Origin: Candidatus Uabimicrobium amorphum
GTDB lineage: Bacteria; Planctomycetota; Uabimicrobiia; Uabimicrobiales; Uabimicrobiaceae
Direction of reading: 5' to 3'
Length of the DNA: 64,000 nucleotides
Assembly: GCF_009002475.1 (NCBI RefSeq)
Contig: NZ_AP019860.1
Span: 6,524,501 to 6,588,500 of the forward strand
Shown here: positions 16,434 to 24,622 of the stretch, in pieces
Layout: each line of letters starts with the position of its first letter
How positions within the stretch are numbered: position 1 is the stretch's first letter
Program-made: the position numbers and the translations under genes
Notes under the pieces: model-generated
Seen by the model: the letters and a program-made list of their open reading frames with translations, nothing else
Databases searched by the model: none
Told to the model about the DNA's origin: nothing

Positions 16434-18944
16434 ATGAATAAGTGCCTCTTGCTTTTACTACTTATGGGGAGTTTGGCATTTGCCGATGTACTTAAACTAG
16501 GTGGAGAGTCCACAAATTACTACCCTGTTTATTTTGAATCCACTGATGCACCAAACACTCTACGTCTTGGAAGCTACAAAAATTTTGGTGGCGGAAAAGT
16601 AGAGTCTTTGGACGCCAAATTCCAGTGGCGTGCAAATAGATATGGCTGGGTAAAATTTGAAGAAGCGCGGATCCATCAAGAAATAGGGGTATTCATCGCT
16701 GGCTACAGTGCAGATATTAACAAATCTCAATATCATGGGATTGTTCTGTGGTTAAGAGGCAACACGCAATATGATCATACTTCAGCGAAAGTTATGAATA
16801 CAAGCAAAGAATACAAAGATAGTAAAGGGAATCAGATCAGAGAAGTTGCCGGAGGAAATCTGACACTATCCACAAAAACGTTTAGCATTAAAAAACAGAC
16901 ACAAGTAGACCCATACGTAGGCAAAGCAGGAAACTTGTATCCAAAGAACGTTGTTGTTGGCGGCGATACTTTTGTAAAAGGCCGTGTGGGAATTGGGACC
17001 TATGCCCCGTCAGTAAACTTACATGTGGAAGGAAAAACGTTTATACGTGCGAGTTCTACAGGTCTATTGGAGATGGAAAGCTTGTCTGGGGAAACCGATA
17101 TCCAATTCCGCGATCCCAAAAACAACCAAAGCTGGCAGGTGGGAAGCAACAGCACTGGTTTTTTTATTCACGATGACAAAGCTTCGAAGTACCGTTTCAA
17201 TATAAACAGAAACGGTAATATCGGAGTCAACATCAAAAATCCTACCGCCAAACTAGACGTTGTTGGTAGTTTCCGTGTGGGAAGTAACAGTGAACATGTT
17301 TTTCAGGTAACAGATGACGATGCCAAAAATCAAATGCTTCTCAGCACTTCACAAAGAACACAAAATAAAACTCCACGAAATATCCACTTTCGCAGTTTCG
17401 GCAACAACGCCAAAGCCAATGTTCTTTTTATGAATATGTCTTCTGGGCGTGTCGGTATTGGTACAGATAATCCATCCGTGAATTTGCATGTAGAAGGAAA
17501 AACATTTATACGCGCAAGCTCTACAGGTCTATTGGAGATGGAAAGTTTGTCTGGGGAAACCGATATCCAATTTCGCGATCCTAAAAACAACCAAAGCTGG
17601 CAGGTGGGAAGCAACAGTACTGGTTTTTTTATCCACGATGACAAAGTTGCTAAGTATCGTTTCAATATCAATAAAAGTGGTTATGTTGGAATTCATACAA
17701 CTAAACCAACAACTCACCTAGATATCGTTGGTAATTTGCGTGTAGGTAGTGATAACGAACATGTTTTTCAGGTGAGTGATGACAGCGCAAAGAATCAATT
17801 GGTTTTGAGCACTTCACAAAGAACACAAAATAAAACTCCACGAAATATCCAATTTCGCAGTTTCGGCAACAACGCCAAAGCCAATGTTCTTTTTATGAAT
17901 ATGTCTTCTGGACGTGTTGGTATTGGTACGACAAATCCATCTGCTACATTGGACGTGAATGGCAATATAATCACTAGCGGCTACGTTCATACACAAGGCA
18001 AAGATGTATATTTTCATAGCAAAATTACTGATATGAACCATGGTATAGGTATGTATTATGACACTAAGAAATTCGCCAATATAAATGTAAACGGACCTGT
18101 GGTTTATGGTTGGTGGGGTGGTGCACTTGGTAGTACCGAAGGCGGAAAGAAAATTGCCTTGCGTTGGGACCAAAACCAGAATGTTTCGATGAATAAAAAT
18201 CTAAGTGTTGCAGGCAATGCCAACATCATGGGAAATCTAGATGTTTCTGGCACGGTAAAAGCGAAAACGTTGCAAATCGACAACGAAGGTTGGGTCGGAC
18301 TCAATATGACTCCGGAAAAAGGCTACACGTTATCCATCAATGGTAGTGCGCAAATCAGAGGCAAGGTAGTTACTCGAGGCCATGTTCATACCCAGGGCCA
18401 CGATGTCTACTTCCATAGCAACAGTGCCGACTTCGCTCATGGTATAGGTATGTACCACGACACTAAAAAGTTTGCCAATGTAAATGTGAACGGACCTGTG
18501 GTTTATGGCTACTATGGAGGTGCACTTGGTAGTACCGAAGGCGGACAGAAAATTGCTCTTCGATGGGACAAAAACGGCAATGTGGGAATCGGAGTTATAA
18601 ATACCCAAGGTTCTAAACTCGCTGTTAAAGGTAAAATTACTGCTCAGGAAGTGCGTATCATCAATATGAAAGACTGGGCGGACTTTGTGTTTGCCGATGA
18701 CTATGAACTTTTACCAATGGACGAACTAGAACAATCGATTAAAAAGCACAAGCATTTACCGGGCATTCCTTCGCAACAAGAAGTAAAAGAAAAAGGAATT
18801 CAGCTGGGAGAAATGCAGGCAAAGTTATTGCAAAAAATCGAAGAACTTACTCTGTATACAATTGAGCAAAACAAGAGGTTACAGGCGCAACAAAAGCAAA
18901 TTCAAGAACTAAAAAAACTTATACAATTGCAACAAATAAAATAA
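16434..18944 (+). CDS. Exported tail-fibre-like surface protein
   Basis: This 836-residue protein has a signal peptide (MNKCLLLLLLMGSLAFA). A unique N-terminal domain (about 20-180) includes GGESTNYYPVYF. It is followed by repeated fibre modules of the GIGT..PS..LHVEG type typical of trimeric beta fibres, and two copies of a module with HVHTQG, then HGIGMY, then NVNGPVVYG and GGALGS. The C-terminus has WADFVF, HLPGIPS, GIQLGEM and LLQKIEELTLYTI and ends as a Gln-rich coiled coil. That module is common at the ends of Bacteroidota proteins annotated as tail fibre; I see no S74 Ser/Lys autocleavage signature. AAAGGA lies 6 bases upstream of the ATG. It probably acts as a trimeric adhesin. Confidence 0.85.
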   Translation: MNKCLLLLLLMGSLAFADVLKLGGESTNYYPVYFESTDAPNTLRLGSYKNFGGGKVESLDAKFQWRANRYGWVKFEEARIHQEIGVFIAGYSADINKSQYHGIVLWLRGNTQYDHTSAKVMNTSKEYKDSKGNQIREVAGGNLTLSTKTFSIKKQTQVDPYVGKAGNLYPKNVVVGGDTFVKGRVGIGTYAPSVNLHVEGKTFIRASSTGLLEMESLSGETDIQFRDPKNNQSWQVGSNSTGFFIHDDKASKYRFNINRNGNIGVNIKNPTAKLDVVGSFRVGSNSEHVFQVTDDDAKNQMLLSTSQRTQNKTPRNIHFRSFGNNAKANVLFMNMSSGRVGIGTDNPSVNLHVEGKTFIRASSTGLLEMESLSGETDIQFRDPKNNQSWQVGSNSTGFFIHDDKVAKYRFNINKSGYVGIHTTKPTTHLDIVGNLRVGSDNEHVFQVSDDSAKNQLVLSTSQRTQNKTPRNIQFRSFGNNAKANVLFMNMSSGRVGIGTTNPSATLDVNGNIITSGYVHTQGKDVYFHSKITDMNHGIGMYYDTKKFANINVNGPVVYGWWGGALGSTEGGKKIALRWDQNQNVSMNKNLSVAGNANIMGNLDVSGTVKAKTLQIDNEGWVGLNMTPEKGYTLSINGSAQIRGKVVTRGHVHTQGHDVYFHSNSADFAHGIGMYHDTKKFANVNVNGPVVYGYYGGALGSTEGGQKIALRWDKNGNVGIGVINTQGSKLAVKGKITAQEVRIINMKDWADFVFADDYELLPMDELEQSIKKHKHLPGIPSQQEVKEKGIQLGEMQAKLLQKIEELTLYTIEQNKRLQAQQKQIQELKKLIQLQQIK
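16981..17910 (+). repeat. Two tandem 465-bp units inside the fibre gene
   Basis: The units 16981-17445 and about 17446-17910 are close to identical over long stretches, with a 465-base (155-codon) period. A third, shorter pair (around 17986-18180 and 18385-18580, offset 399) repeats the HTQG to GGALGS module. In-frame tandem duplication has lengthened the fibre. Confidence 0.85.
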
Positions 18945-19106
18945 TGACGTCGTTTACCGTCCCTATCCATTTCCTTCTCCTATCTATGTCTATTGATTTT
19001 GCGATGAAAAGGGAGAGGGATGCGGATAGGATGGGATAAGAGCAAGTATTAATATAAATTTGTTATCTACATATCAGAAAAACACTCAAAGAAACAGGAG
19101 CAAAAA

Positions 19107-20774
19107 ATGAAAAGAGTGCTTTACTTGGTCATATTTTTTTTACCCGCGATTGCTTTTTCTCAAGATGGCTTAGTGGGAAAAAAACTCCTCATTCAAGGTA
19201 CAGATGCAGATAATTTTTTTAAGATAAGGTTTATTGGTACAAAACCGTTCATCGAAACTTCCTTCGACTCCGAATTTGTAATTCATGCAAAAGTACAAAA
19301 AGATAATGATAATAGCCCTATATTCCAATTTGTTGGTATCGCCAATGGTGGCCAGGTAAAAAAACGAAGTCTTTTTCGCGTTACAAACAATGGTCATGAA
19401 GCAATGGAAATAAAAGCAGACGGTCACATTTTTTCTCAAAAACTGGCATTAGGAACAAAAAATCCAACTCAACGCCTTCATGTGGAGGGCGGAGCATACA
19501 TTAAAAACTATCTGGTGACTCCACAAATAAAAAGCGACGAGATCGGTACTTTAAGCATAGATATAGATTCGAAAAAAAGAAAAATCAGTTTCTTTCACCA
19601 AAACACTGTTCTCGCCGATGTGTTATCTGCTGATGTAAATACTGTTCTTCTGCGCGTAGGTGGCTATGAAAGTATTGGTCGTTCGCAAGTAGGTAAAATA
19701 ATCAGTACCGATTTTCAACTTATTCCTCCTGATACAGAAAAATTTACCAATACCCTTTCCAAAGTATATTGGAAAGATAAAGAAGAAAAGATCGTGATGA
19801 CTTTAGGTGGCGGTTCTGCCAGCGAAAAATATGTCGAGCTAAACGCAACGCGTGATCTCTATATCAATACCAAGGTAGGAATTGGTATAAAAAATCCTGC
19901 TGAAAAACTCCATGTAAATGGTGCAGCAAAGTTCAATCGCGTCATCATAGGTGAAACAATTTTTTCACGCTCATTTGATAATGTACAACAATTCAAAATA
20001 GACAATGCAAAGGGAAATATAGAAATTGCAAGCAATTATCTGCATCTATCTACTCCAAATATACACATAAGCGGAACAATAACGAATATGCTCCATGTTA
20101 AAGAAGGTATTCATACTCAAGGAAAAGACATCTACCTGGGCGCAAATAACACAGATACCAATCACGGAATTGGGATGTACCATGGTAAATATGGTAATCA
20201 TGAAGAAAAACTATTTGCCAAAACCAACGTAGACGGCCCGGTGGTGTACGGATATAATGGTGGTGCACTTGGTACTAAGCAAGAAGGAGAAAGAATAGCT
20301 TTACACTGGAACAAAGATCGCGTGCAAATTTATAAGAAGTTAGATGTGGGAAGTGGCGCCAGTATACAAGAAAACGGTAACGTTTATCTAAAAGGTAATG
20401 TTGGAATCGGAGTTACAAATACGCAAGGTTCTAAACTCGCTGTTAAAGGTAAAATCGTAGCGGAAGAGATACGCGTGATTAACATGGAAGACTGGGCGGA
20501 TTTTGTTTTTGCCGAGAACTACGAGTTGTTGCCAATTCAAGAGCTCGAAAAGTCTATCAAAAATAACAAGCACTTGCCTGGGATTCCTTCGGAAAAAGAA
20601 GTAAAAGAACAGGGAATTCAGTTAGGTGAAATGCAGGCAAAACTGTTGCAAAAAATTGAAGAATTGACATTGTATACCATTCAGCAAAACAAGCAGATCC
20701 AAAGTTTGCAGCAGAAAAACCAGCATCTGCAACAAGAGATGTTACAAATTAAAAAACTTTTGCAACATAAGTAA
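19107..20774 (+). CDS. Exported tail-fibre-like surface protein, shorter paralogue
   Basis: This 555-residue protein has a signal peptide (VLYLVIFFLPAIAFSQ) and AGGAG 6-7 bases before the start. The N-terminal 120 residues differ from the neighbour at 16434. The middle has two LHV(E/N)G modules and one GIHTQGKDIYL to NGGALGT module. The last 110 residues are nearly the same as in 16434 (WADFVF, KHLPGIPSEKEV, GIQLGEMQAKLLQKIEELTLYTI) and end in a Gln-rich coiled coil. The shared end and divergent head suggest that the C-terminal part trimerises while the N-terminal part gives specificity. A strong terminator follows. Confidence 0.85.
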   Translation: MKRVLYLVIFFLPAIAFSQDGLVGKKLLIQGTDADNFFKIRFIGTKPFIETSFDSEFVIHAKVQKDNDNSPIFQFVGIANGGQVKKRSLFRVTNNGHEAMEIKADGHIFSQKLALGTKNPTQRLHVEGGAYIKNYLVTPQIKSDEIGTLSIDIDSKKRKISFFHQNTVLADVLSADVNTVLLRVGGYESIGRSQVGKIISTDFQLIPPDTEKFTNTLSKVYWKDKEEKIVMTLGGGSASEKYVELNATRDLYINTKVGIGIKNPAEKLHVNGAAKFNRVIIGETIFSRSFDNVQQFKIDNAKGNIEIASNYLHLSTPNIHISGTITNMLHVKEGIHTQGKDIYLGANNTDTNHGIGMYHGKYGNHEEKLFAKTNVDGPVVYGYNGGALGTKQEGERIALHWNKDRVQIYKKLDVGSGASIQENGNVYLKGNVGIGVTNTQGSKLAVKGKIVAEEIRVINMEDWADFVFAENYELLPIQELEKSIKNNKHLPGIPSEKEVKEQGIQLGEMQAKLLQKIEELTLYTIQQNKQIQSLQQKNQHLQQEMLQIKKLLQHK

Positions 20775-20804
20775 CGAAGACTGTCATTCATCAAAAATCT
20801 TGTC

Positions 20805-20833
20805 AGCCCTGCATGTGCAGGGCTGTTTTTTTT
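20805..20833 (+). terminator. Intrinsic terminator after the fibre genes
   Basis: AGCCCTGCA and TGCAGGGCT form a perfect 9-bp GC-rich stem with a 2-base centre, followed by G and eight T. It lies 30 bases after the stop of the 19107 gene and before the unrelated 20956 gene. Confidence 0.92.
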
Positions 20834-20955
20834 GGCGATGTTTTCTGCGTTGTTTGGCATAACTCTCGTACCATTGGGCAAAATTTTTTTATATGCGAAG
20901 TCACCGTCGTATTGAAAAATAAACCCACGACAATCTACATGCCAAAGGAGAAATC

Positions 20956-22038
20956 ATGTCATACATCGCCAAATACGAAGATCTCATGTCACAAACATTC
21001 TATGTAGATAGCCAGAGTGAAATTCTCTTACTAGAACAAGCTGCGCGTCTTGCAGATAGCCACAACGATATTGATCTTGGATTTCGTGCACGCCGACGCA
21101 TGCTGAGCATAACAGAAATCACAGCTTATGTCGACAAAATGCTTGCCGCCTATGCATGGTGTCTCACACAGTGCGATCAACTACCCGATATATACAACGA
21201 TCGTGATTTATTGTGGTCCTTTAAGTGGTTGGTGTATTCACTACCAGAATGTAGTTACATCAACAAAAAACAAATACACTCGATCATCAACGATATGGAA
21301 CAACGCTGGCAAAAGTATCAACTCAGCATGCACACGATTCACTACATGCGCTACATAGTAGCCGTGACCATGGCTGATCGCGAAACAGCGAAAAAATACT
21401 ATGCTCTATGCCAACAAACATCGCGTGGCGAATATAGCGATTGCTCAAGCTGTGAACATTACAACTCCGTGCGTTATCGCGTATTTATGGAAGAATACGG
21501 CCAGGCATTTGCCGAAGCGAAAAAAATTCTAGACCAAGAACATTCGTGGTGGGGATGCTCGGAAGCACCAGCACTAACACCAGGAGAACTCATTATACCT
21601 GCGTTGAAGTTGGGCAAGATAAAAGAAGCGCAAAAATATCATCAATTGGGTTATGAGAATGTTTACGGAAACAGACGCTTTTTCGAAACACTGGCACAAC
21701 ATTTTATGTATCTAATTTACCAAAAAGATGACGCAGAATGCCGAAAGCTGTTTGATAAACACATTCCTATTGCTTTTGGGATACACAACGACTTTTATTG
21801 CTTCCAGTTTTACCTTGCCGCCACTTGTTTTTTTAGCAACACTAACAAAGATCGAATTAATGTATCTATGCCGAAAAACTTTATCCTCCACAACCCAGAG
21901 CAGATATACGGTGTTTCGGATTTGAAGTACTGGTTTATGAAGAAAACACGCGACTTGGCGGTCGCTTTTGACGAACGCAATGGCAATGATTACTACCAAC
22001 GTGAAATGAATGTGCTTATGGAGTTGTTAATTGATTGA
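20956..22038 (+). CDS. TPR-like hypothetical protein
   Basis: This 360-residue cytoplasmic protein has no signal or membrane segment. AAAGGAG lies 6 bases upstream of the ATG. Helical pairs with aromatic residues (EQAARLADSHNDIDLGFRAR, then MLAAYAWCL, then AFAEAKKILDQE) suggest a degenerate TPR superhelix. A central CSSCEHY motif and several tryptophans are distinctive. It lies between a terminator and a convergent gene, so it is transcribed alone. I do not recognise a characterised family; similar TPR-like proteins occur in soil bacteria. Confidence 0.75.
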   Translation: MSYIAKYEDLMSQTFYVDSQSEILLLEQAARLADSHNDIDLGFRARRRMLSITEITAYVDKMLAAYAWCLTQCDQLPDIYNDRDLLWSFKWLVYSLPECSYINKKQIHSIINDMEQRWQKYQLSMHTIHYMRYIVAVTMADRETAKKYYALCQQTSRGEYSDCSSCEHYNSVRYRVFMEEYGQAFAEAKKILDQEHSWWGCSEAPALTPGELIIPALKLGKIKEAQKYHQLGYENVYGNRRFFETLAQHFMYLIYQKDDAECRKLFDKHIPIAFGIHNDFYCFQFYLAATCFFSNTNKDRINVSMPKNFILHNPEQIYGVSDLKYWFMKKTRDLAVAFDERNGNDYYQREMNVLMELLID

Positions 22039-22043
22039 ATTTC

Positions 22044-22070
22044 GTAGCAAGAGCCATAGCTTCTTGCTAC
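22044..22070. terminator. Hairpin between convergent genes
   Basis: GTAGCAAGA and TCTTGCTAC form a perfect 9-bp stem with a 9-base loop in the 54-base gap between the ends of the genes at 20956 and 22093. It could end transcription in both directions; there is only a weak T-run on either side. Confidence 0.6.
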
Positions 22071-22092
22071 GACTCTTGCTTTTATTACAAAA

Positions 22093-23625
22093 CTATCTTG
22101 GTGCATTCTCTAGATTTCGATTCAAATGAGAAAGGGAAGGTTGAAAACGGTATAGAAGAATAAAGAATGCGATCTGCACAAAATAGTTTATCAACCATAA
22201 AACTTCTAAATTAAGTTGTATTGCTATTACAGTAAAAAAAGTATATAGCAAAGCGATAATTAAGATTTTGTTAAAGTAGTAACGACTTTGTTCCCAAGAA
22301 ACGTACAAAATACCAAGGAAAAAACCAATAAAAATTCCCCAGTACAGACCGATCAACATATAAATAGTAAATGTAGTCTGGACGGCCCATGGAAACTCAC
22401 GAATGCCATTTTCTAGAGAAAAAATTGCCATGAATTCACTAGCAAAAAGGAAAAATATAAAAAAAATCATTAGTGGTTTACTGATACAAAAACTTGGATG
22501 GAAGGTATACTTACCGTACATCCATATATAAGCAAATAAACCATAGTTTATTGCCACCAATTCCCTAGGACTATTATCAAAAAACAATACCTGTACTACA
22601 TTTGCAGAAAGTCCAAAAATCAAAATTAACTTCATCAAATACAAAGAACCATGTAGTCGTTCCACTTTTTTAGCTAGCACCAGAAAAATAGACGTGTGGC
22701 ATAAAAAACTTATCCAGTTAAGATGTACAAATATTGTGGTTACAAGAATCCATACTTTACCTGACAGCAACAATGCAAAGTTGCTTATACGCTCTTCTCC
22801 GAAAAACATGTAGGGCCATGTTAGAAATTCATGAGGTATACAAAAGTAGTCTGGAAGTTTATGGAGTATACTAAAGTAGTCTAGAGTAAAAGGAAGAAAA
22901 CTAAGAATACACAGAGCGACAACGCCATAAGTTACTCGTGCCGGATTGTGTTCCGTAGATAAATAAAAATCCTTTGTATTGGTGTGAAGAGATGCTTTTT
23001 CTGTCAGAGTAGAACAAAAGTCTCGAGCATCAGAAATGGTTTGAAAGGTAAATTTTTGTATTACCCTTTTATCTTTAATTGATACAGCAATACCGAGATA
23101 TCTTTTTTTATTTGGGCTTGTAACAGCGATGATAGAAGTAAATGGAATGGTAATTTCACTATTAACTTTTCGAATTTCTTCCATTCCTTTTATACCAGAT
23201 AAAGCTAGAAAGAAAACGATAAAAATGCCCATAGTCTTTACCAATAGCAACAAGAATATAGCGACTATAAATAACATTGTGATAAAAAAAAACACAAAGC
23301 CACCACGCATTTTTTTTCCAATAACAACTATCCCTTCATCCACAATTTCTATTTTAGCTTTTCCAAAAAAACCCCAAAATGGATAACGGCGAAAAGGACC
23401 AAAAAGTCTTTCGGGAGGAATTCCAATATTGTAAGTTTTTCGTTCAGAAACTAATTCAATAAGTACGGTGTCAAAAGAAACTTGCTTTTTGTGCTGAGTT
23501 GGTTTGTAAATAGGCGCCCCGCAACTCATGCACTCTTCATCTTCAGGTAAAATTTTATTAAATCCGCAATCGCCGCAAATATTTGTTAAGTGAGAAGGTG
23601 ACGCCCCTGATAATTCACTTTTCAT
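22093..23625 (-). CDS. Zinc ribbon - RYPFWGFFG domain - rhomboid-like membrane protein, probably inactive
   Basis: This 510-residue protein starts with a zinc ribbon (CGDCG and CMSCGAP, residues about 18-40). The family domain shared with 3-626 and 13777 follows (LFGPFRRYPFWGFFG at about 74-88, with a membrane hairpin near 110-155). The C-terminal half (about 225-500) has at least six hydrophobic segments laid out like a rhomboid: LVTTIFVHLNWISFLCH, then KKVERLHGSLYLMKLILIFG, then LVAINYGLFAYIW. In active rhomboids the third position is GxSG with the catalytic serine; here it reads INYG. The HxxxxHxxxN loop keeps only the first histidine. It is therefore likely a pseudoprotease. The zinc ribbon is at the N-terminus here and at the C-terminus in 3-626. 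Confidence 0.75.
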   Translation of the reverse strand: MKSELSGASPSHLTNICGDCGFNKILPEDEECMSCGAPIYKPTQHKKQVSFDTVLIELVSERKTYNIGIPPERLFGPFRRYPFWGFFGKAKIEIVDEGIVVIGKKMRGGFVFFFITMLFIVAIFLLLLVKTMGIFIVFFLALSGIKGMEEIRKVNSEITIPFTSIIAVTSPNKKRYLGIAVSIKDKRVIQKFTFQTISDARDFCSTLTEKASLHTNTKDFYLSTEHNPARVTYGVVALCILSFLPFTLDYFSILHKLPDYFCIPHEFLTWPYMFFGEERISNFALLLSGKVWILVTTIFVHLNWISFLCHTSIFLVLAKKVERLHGSLYLMKLILIFGLSANVVQVLFFDNSPRELVAINYGLFAYIWMYGKYTFHPSFCISKPLMIFFIFFLFASEFMAIFSLENGIREFPWAVQTTFTIYMLIGLYWGIFIGFFLGILYVSWEQSRYYFNKILIIALLYTFFTVIAIQLNLEVLWLINYFVQIAFFILLYRFQPSLSHLNRNLENAPR

Positions 23626-23666
23626 AAAATTTACATCCTAACTCTGGTCATCCATTAGAAATCCAC

Positions 23667-23720
23667 TCAAATTTTGACAACCTCGCGACCACTTTTTTCG
23701 TTAAAGTTCAATTGTAAAAT
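23667..23720 (-). pseudogene. Relic of a paralogue of the 23803-24333 gene
   Basis: Read on the minus strand, this short stretch encodes QLNFNEKSGREVVKI and then a stop. That matches MQLTFNEKSGREVVRI in the intact gene just downstream in plus coordinates. Upstream on the same strand the frame soon meets a stop. It is the remains of a second copy reduced to about 18 codons. Confidence 0.7.
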
Positions 23721-23802
23721 TCAAAGGAGAGCGTTCTTTCAAATTCATTGTTGAATCACAATAAACATTTGCAAAAAAAACATGCGGTAGCGCAGTATAA
23801 AC

Positions 23803-24333
23803 TTACACCGCGCTACCGCACAAATCCCAATTTTGAACTGTTTTCGTCCAGTATGTACCGTTTTTACACCAGCCAGGTAATTGGCAGACGCCATTTAACC
23901 AATCATTTTCTTTTTCGTTGAGATGAATCCAGGTATTGTTCCCTTTACGACTGATTCTCACTACCTCACGACCGCTTTTTTCGTTAAATGTCAACTGCAT
24001 AGAAAAATTTTTTTTGATACAAGCAAGTAATACCTTCACTTGTTGCTCCAAAACGGTTAATTTAGTAGAAACGTCCCCCACCGCAGATAATACACGAGCG
24101 TTTTCTCGAACATTTTCTGATGTGACATTGTATTTTGCGAGAACTTTTTTGTATGCTGCGCGAGTGATAGTGATCTCTTCGCCGTATTGTGTCCAGTAAC
24201 CATTGTAGTAGTAGATATGATCTTCGGCGCCAACAGAACGAATCACTTTTTCAGGTTCCATACCTTCATTTCGATAGGCAAACACAATTAATTTGTCTAT
24301 CAATGTTATATTTGGGTTAGAAAAAAAATCCAT
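23803..24333 (-). CDS. Hypothetical protein, 176 residues
   Basis: The start is the ATG at 24333, which has AAGGAAG 7 bases upstream; a TTG extension at 24351 overlaps that site. The N-terminal half is helical (MDFFSNPNITLIDKLIVFAY) and the C-terminal half is beta-rich and aromatic (NEKSGREVVRISRKGNNTW, then NDWLNGVCQLPGW). A hydrophobic helix with heptad-like spacing (VSTKLTVLEQQVKVLLACI) joins the halves. There is no signal peptide. No family was recognised. A relic of a second copy lies next to it. Confidence 0.7.
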   Translation of the reverse strand: MDFFSNPNITLIDKLIVFAYRNEGMEPEKVIRSVGAEDHIYYYNGYWTQYGEEITITRAAYKKVLAKYNVTSENVRENARVLSAVGDVSTKLTVLEQQVKVLLACIKKNFSMQLTFNEKSGREVVRISRKGNNTWIHLNEKENDWLNGVCQLPGWCKNGTYWTKTVQNWDLCGSAV

Positions 24334-24507
24334 GTTGGGCTTCCTTTTCAAGTAAGATTTTGTGTTGTCATTTGCTTTTCAATACGACGCTGCTTTACCG
24401 AGAATTATGACAAAACAAATGTTCCCTAAAATTATATACCACACTACCATAATTTACGGTTACTTTTGGTCTAAATAGATCTATCGTTGCGCCACTGGGA
24501 ATAATAA

Positions 24508-24619
24508 AAAGGAGTTACTTTGCTTTATATCAAATCACCGAGAAAAGTAAAACGAATTGTTAGAACACAACAGTTGCAACTATTCTCGGTGATTGAGGTT
24601 TTATAACAAGGAGTTACTT
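24508..24619. repeat. 12-bp direct repeats flanking a perfect 12-bp inverted repeat
   Basis: AAGGAGTTACTT occurs at 24509-24520 and 24608-24619. Between them, AATCACCGAGAA (24533-24544) and TTCTCGGTGATT (24583-24594) are perfect inverted arms around a 38-base centre. The arms could be the terminator of the minus-strand fibre gene end region or the ends of a tiny mobile element. Elsewhere in 24352-24622 I see no gene. Confidence 0.5.
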
Positions 24620-24622
24620 AAA

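Noticed and set aside
16434..20774. Interpretation of the fibre genes as part of a prophage
   Set aside because: They carry signal peptides and no capsid, terminase, portal, baseplate, integrase or lysis gene was seen nearby.
18600..20774. S74-type self-cleaving chaperone domain at the fibre ends
   Set aside because: The C-terminal block lacks a visible Ser/Lys autocleavage motif; the coiled-coil block matches the other fibre ending better.
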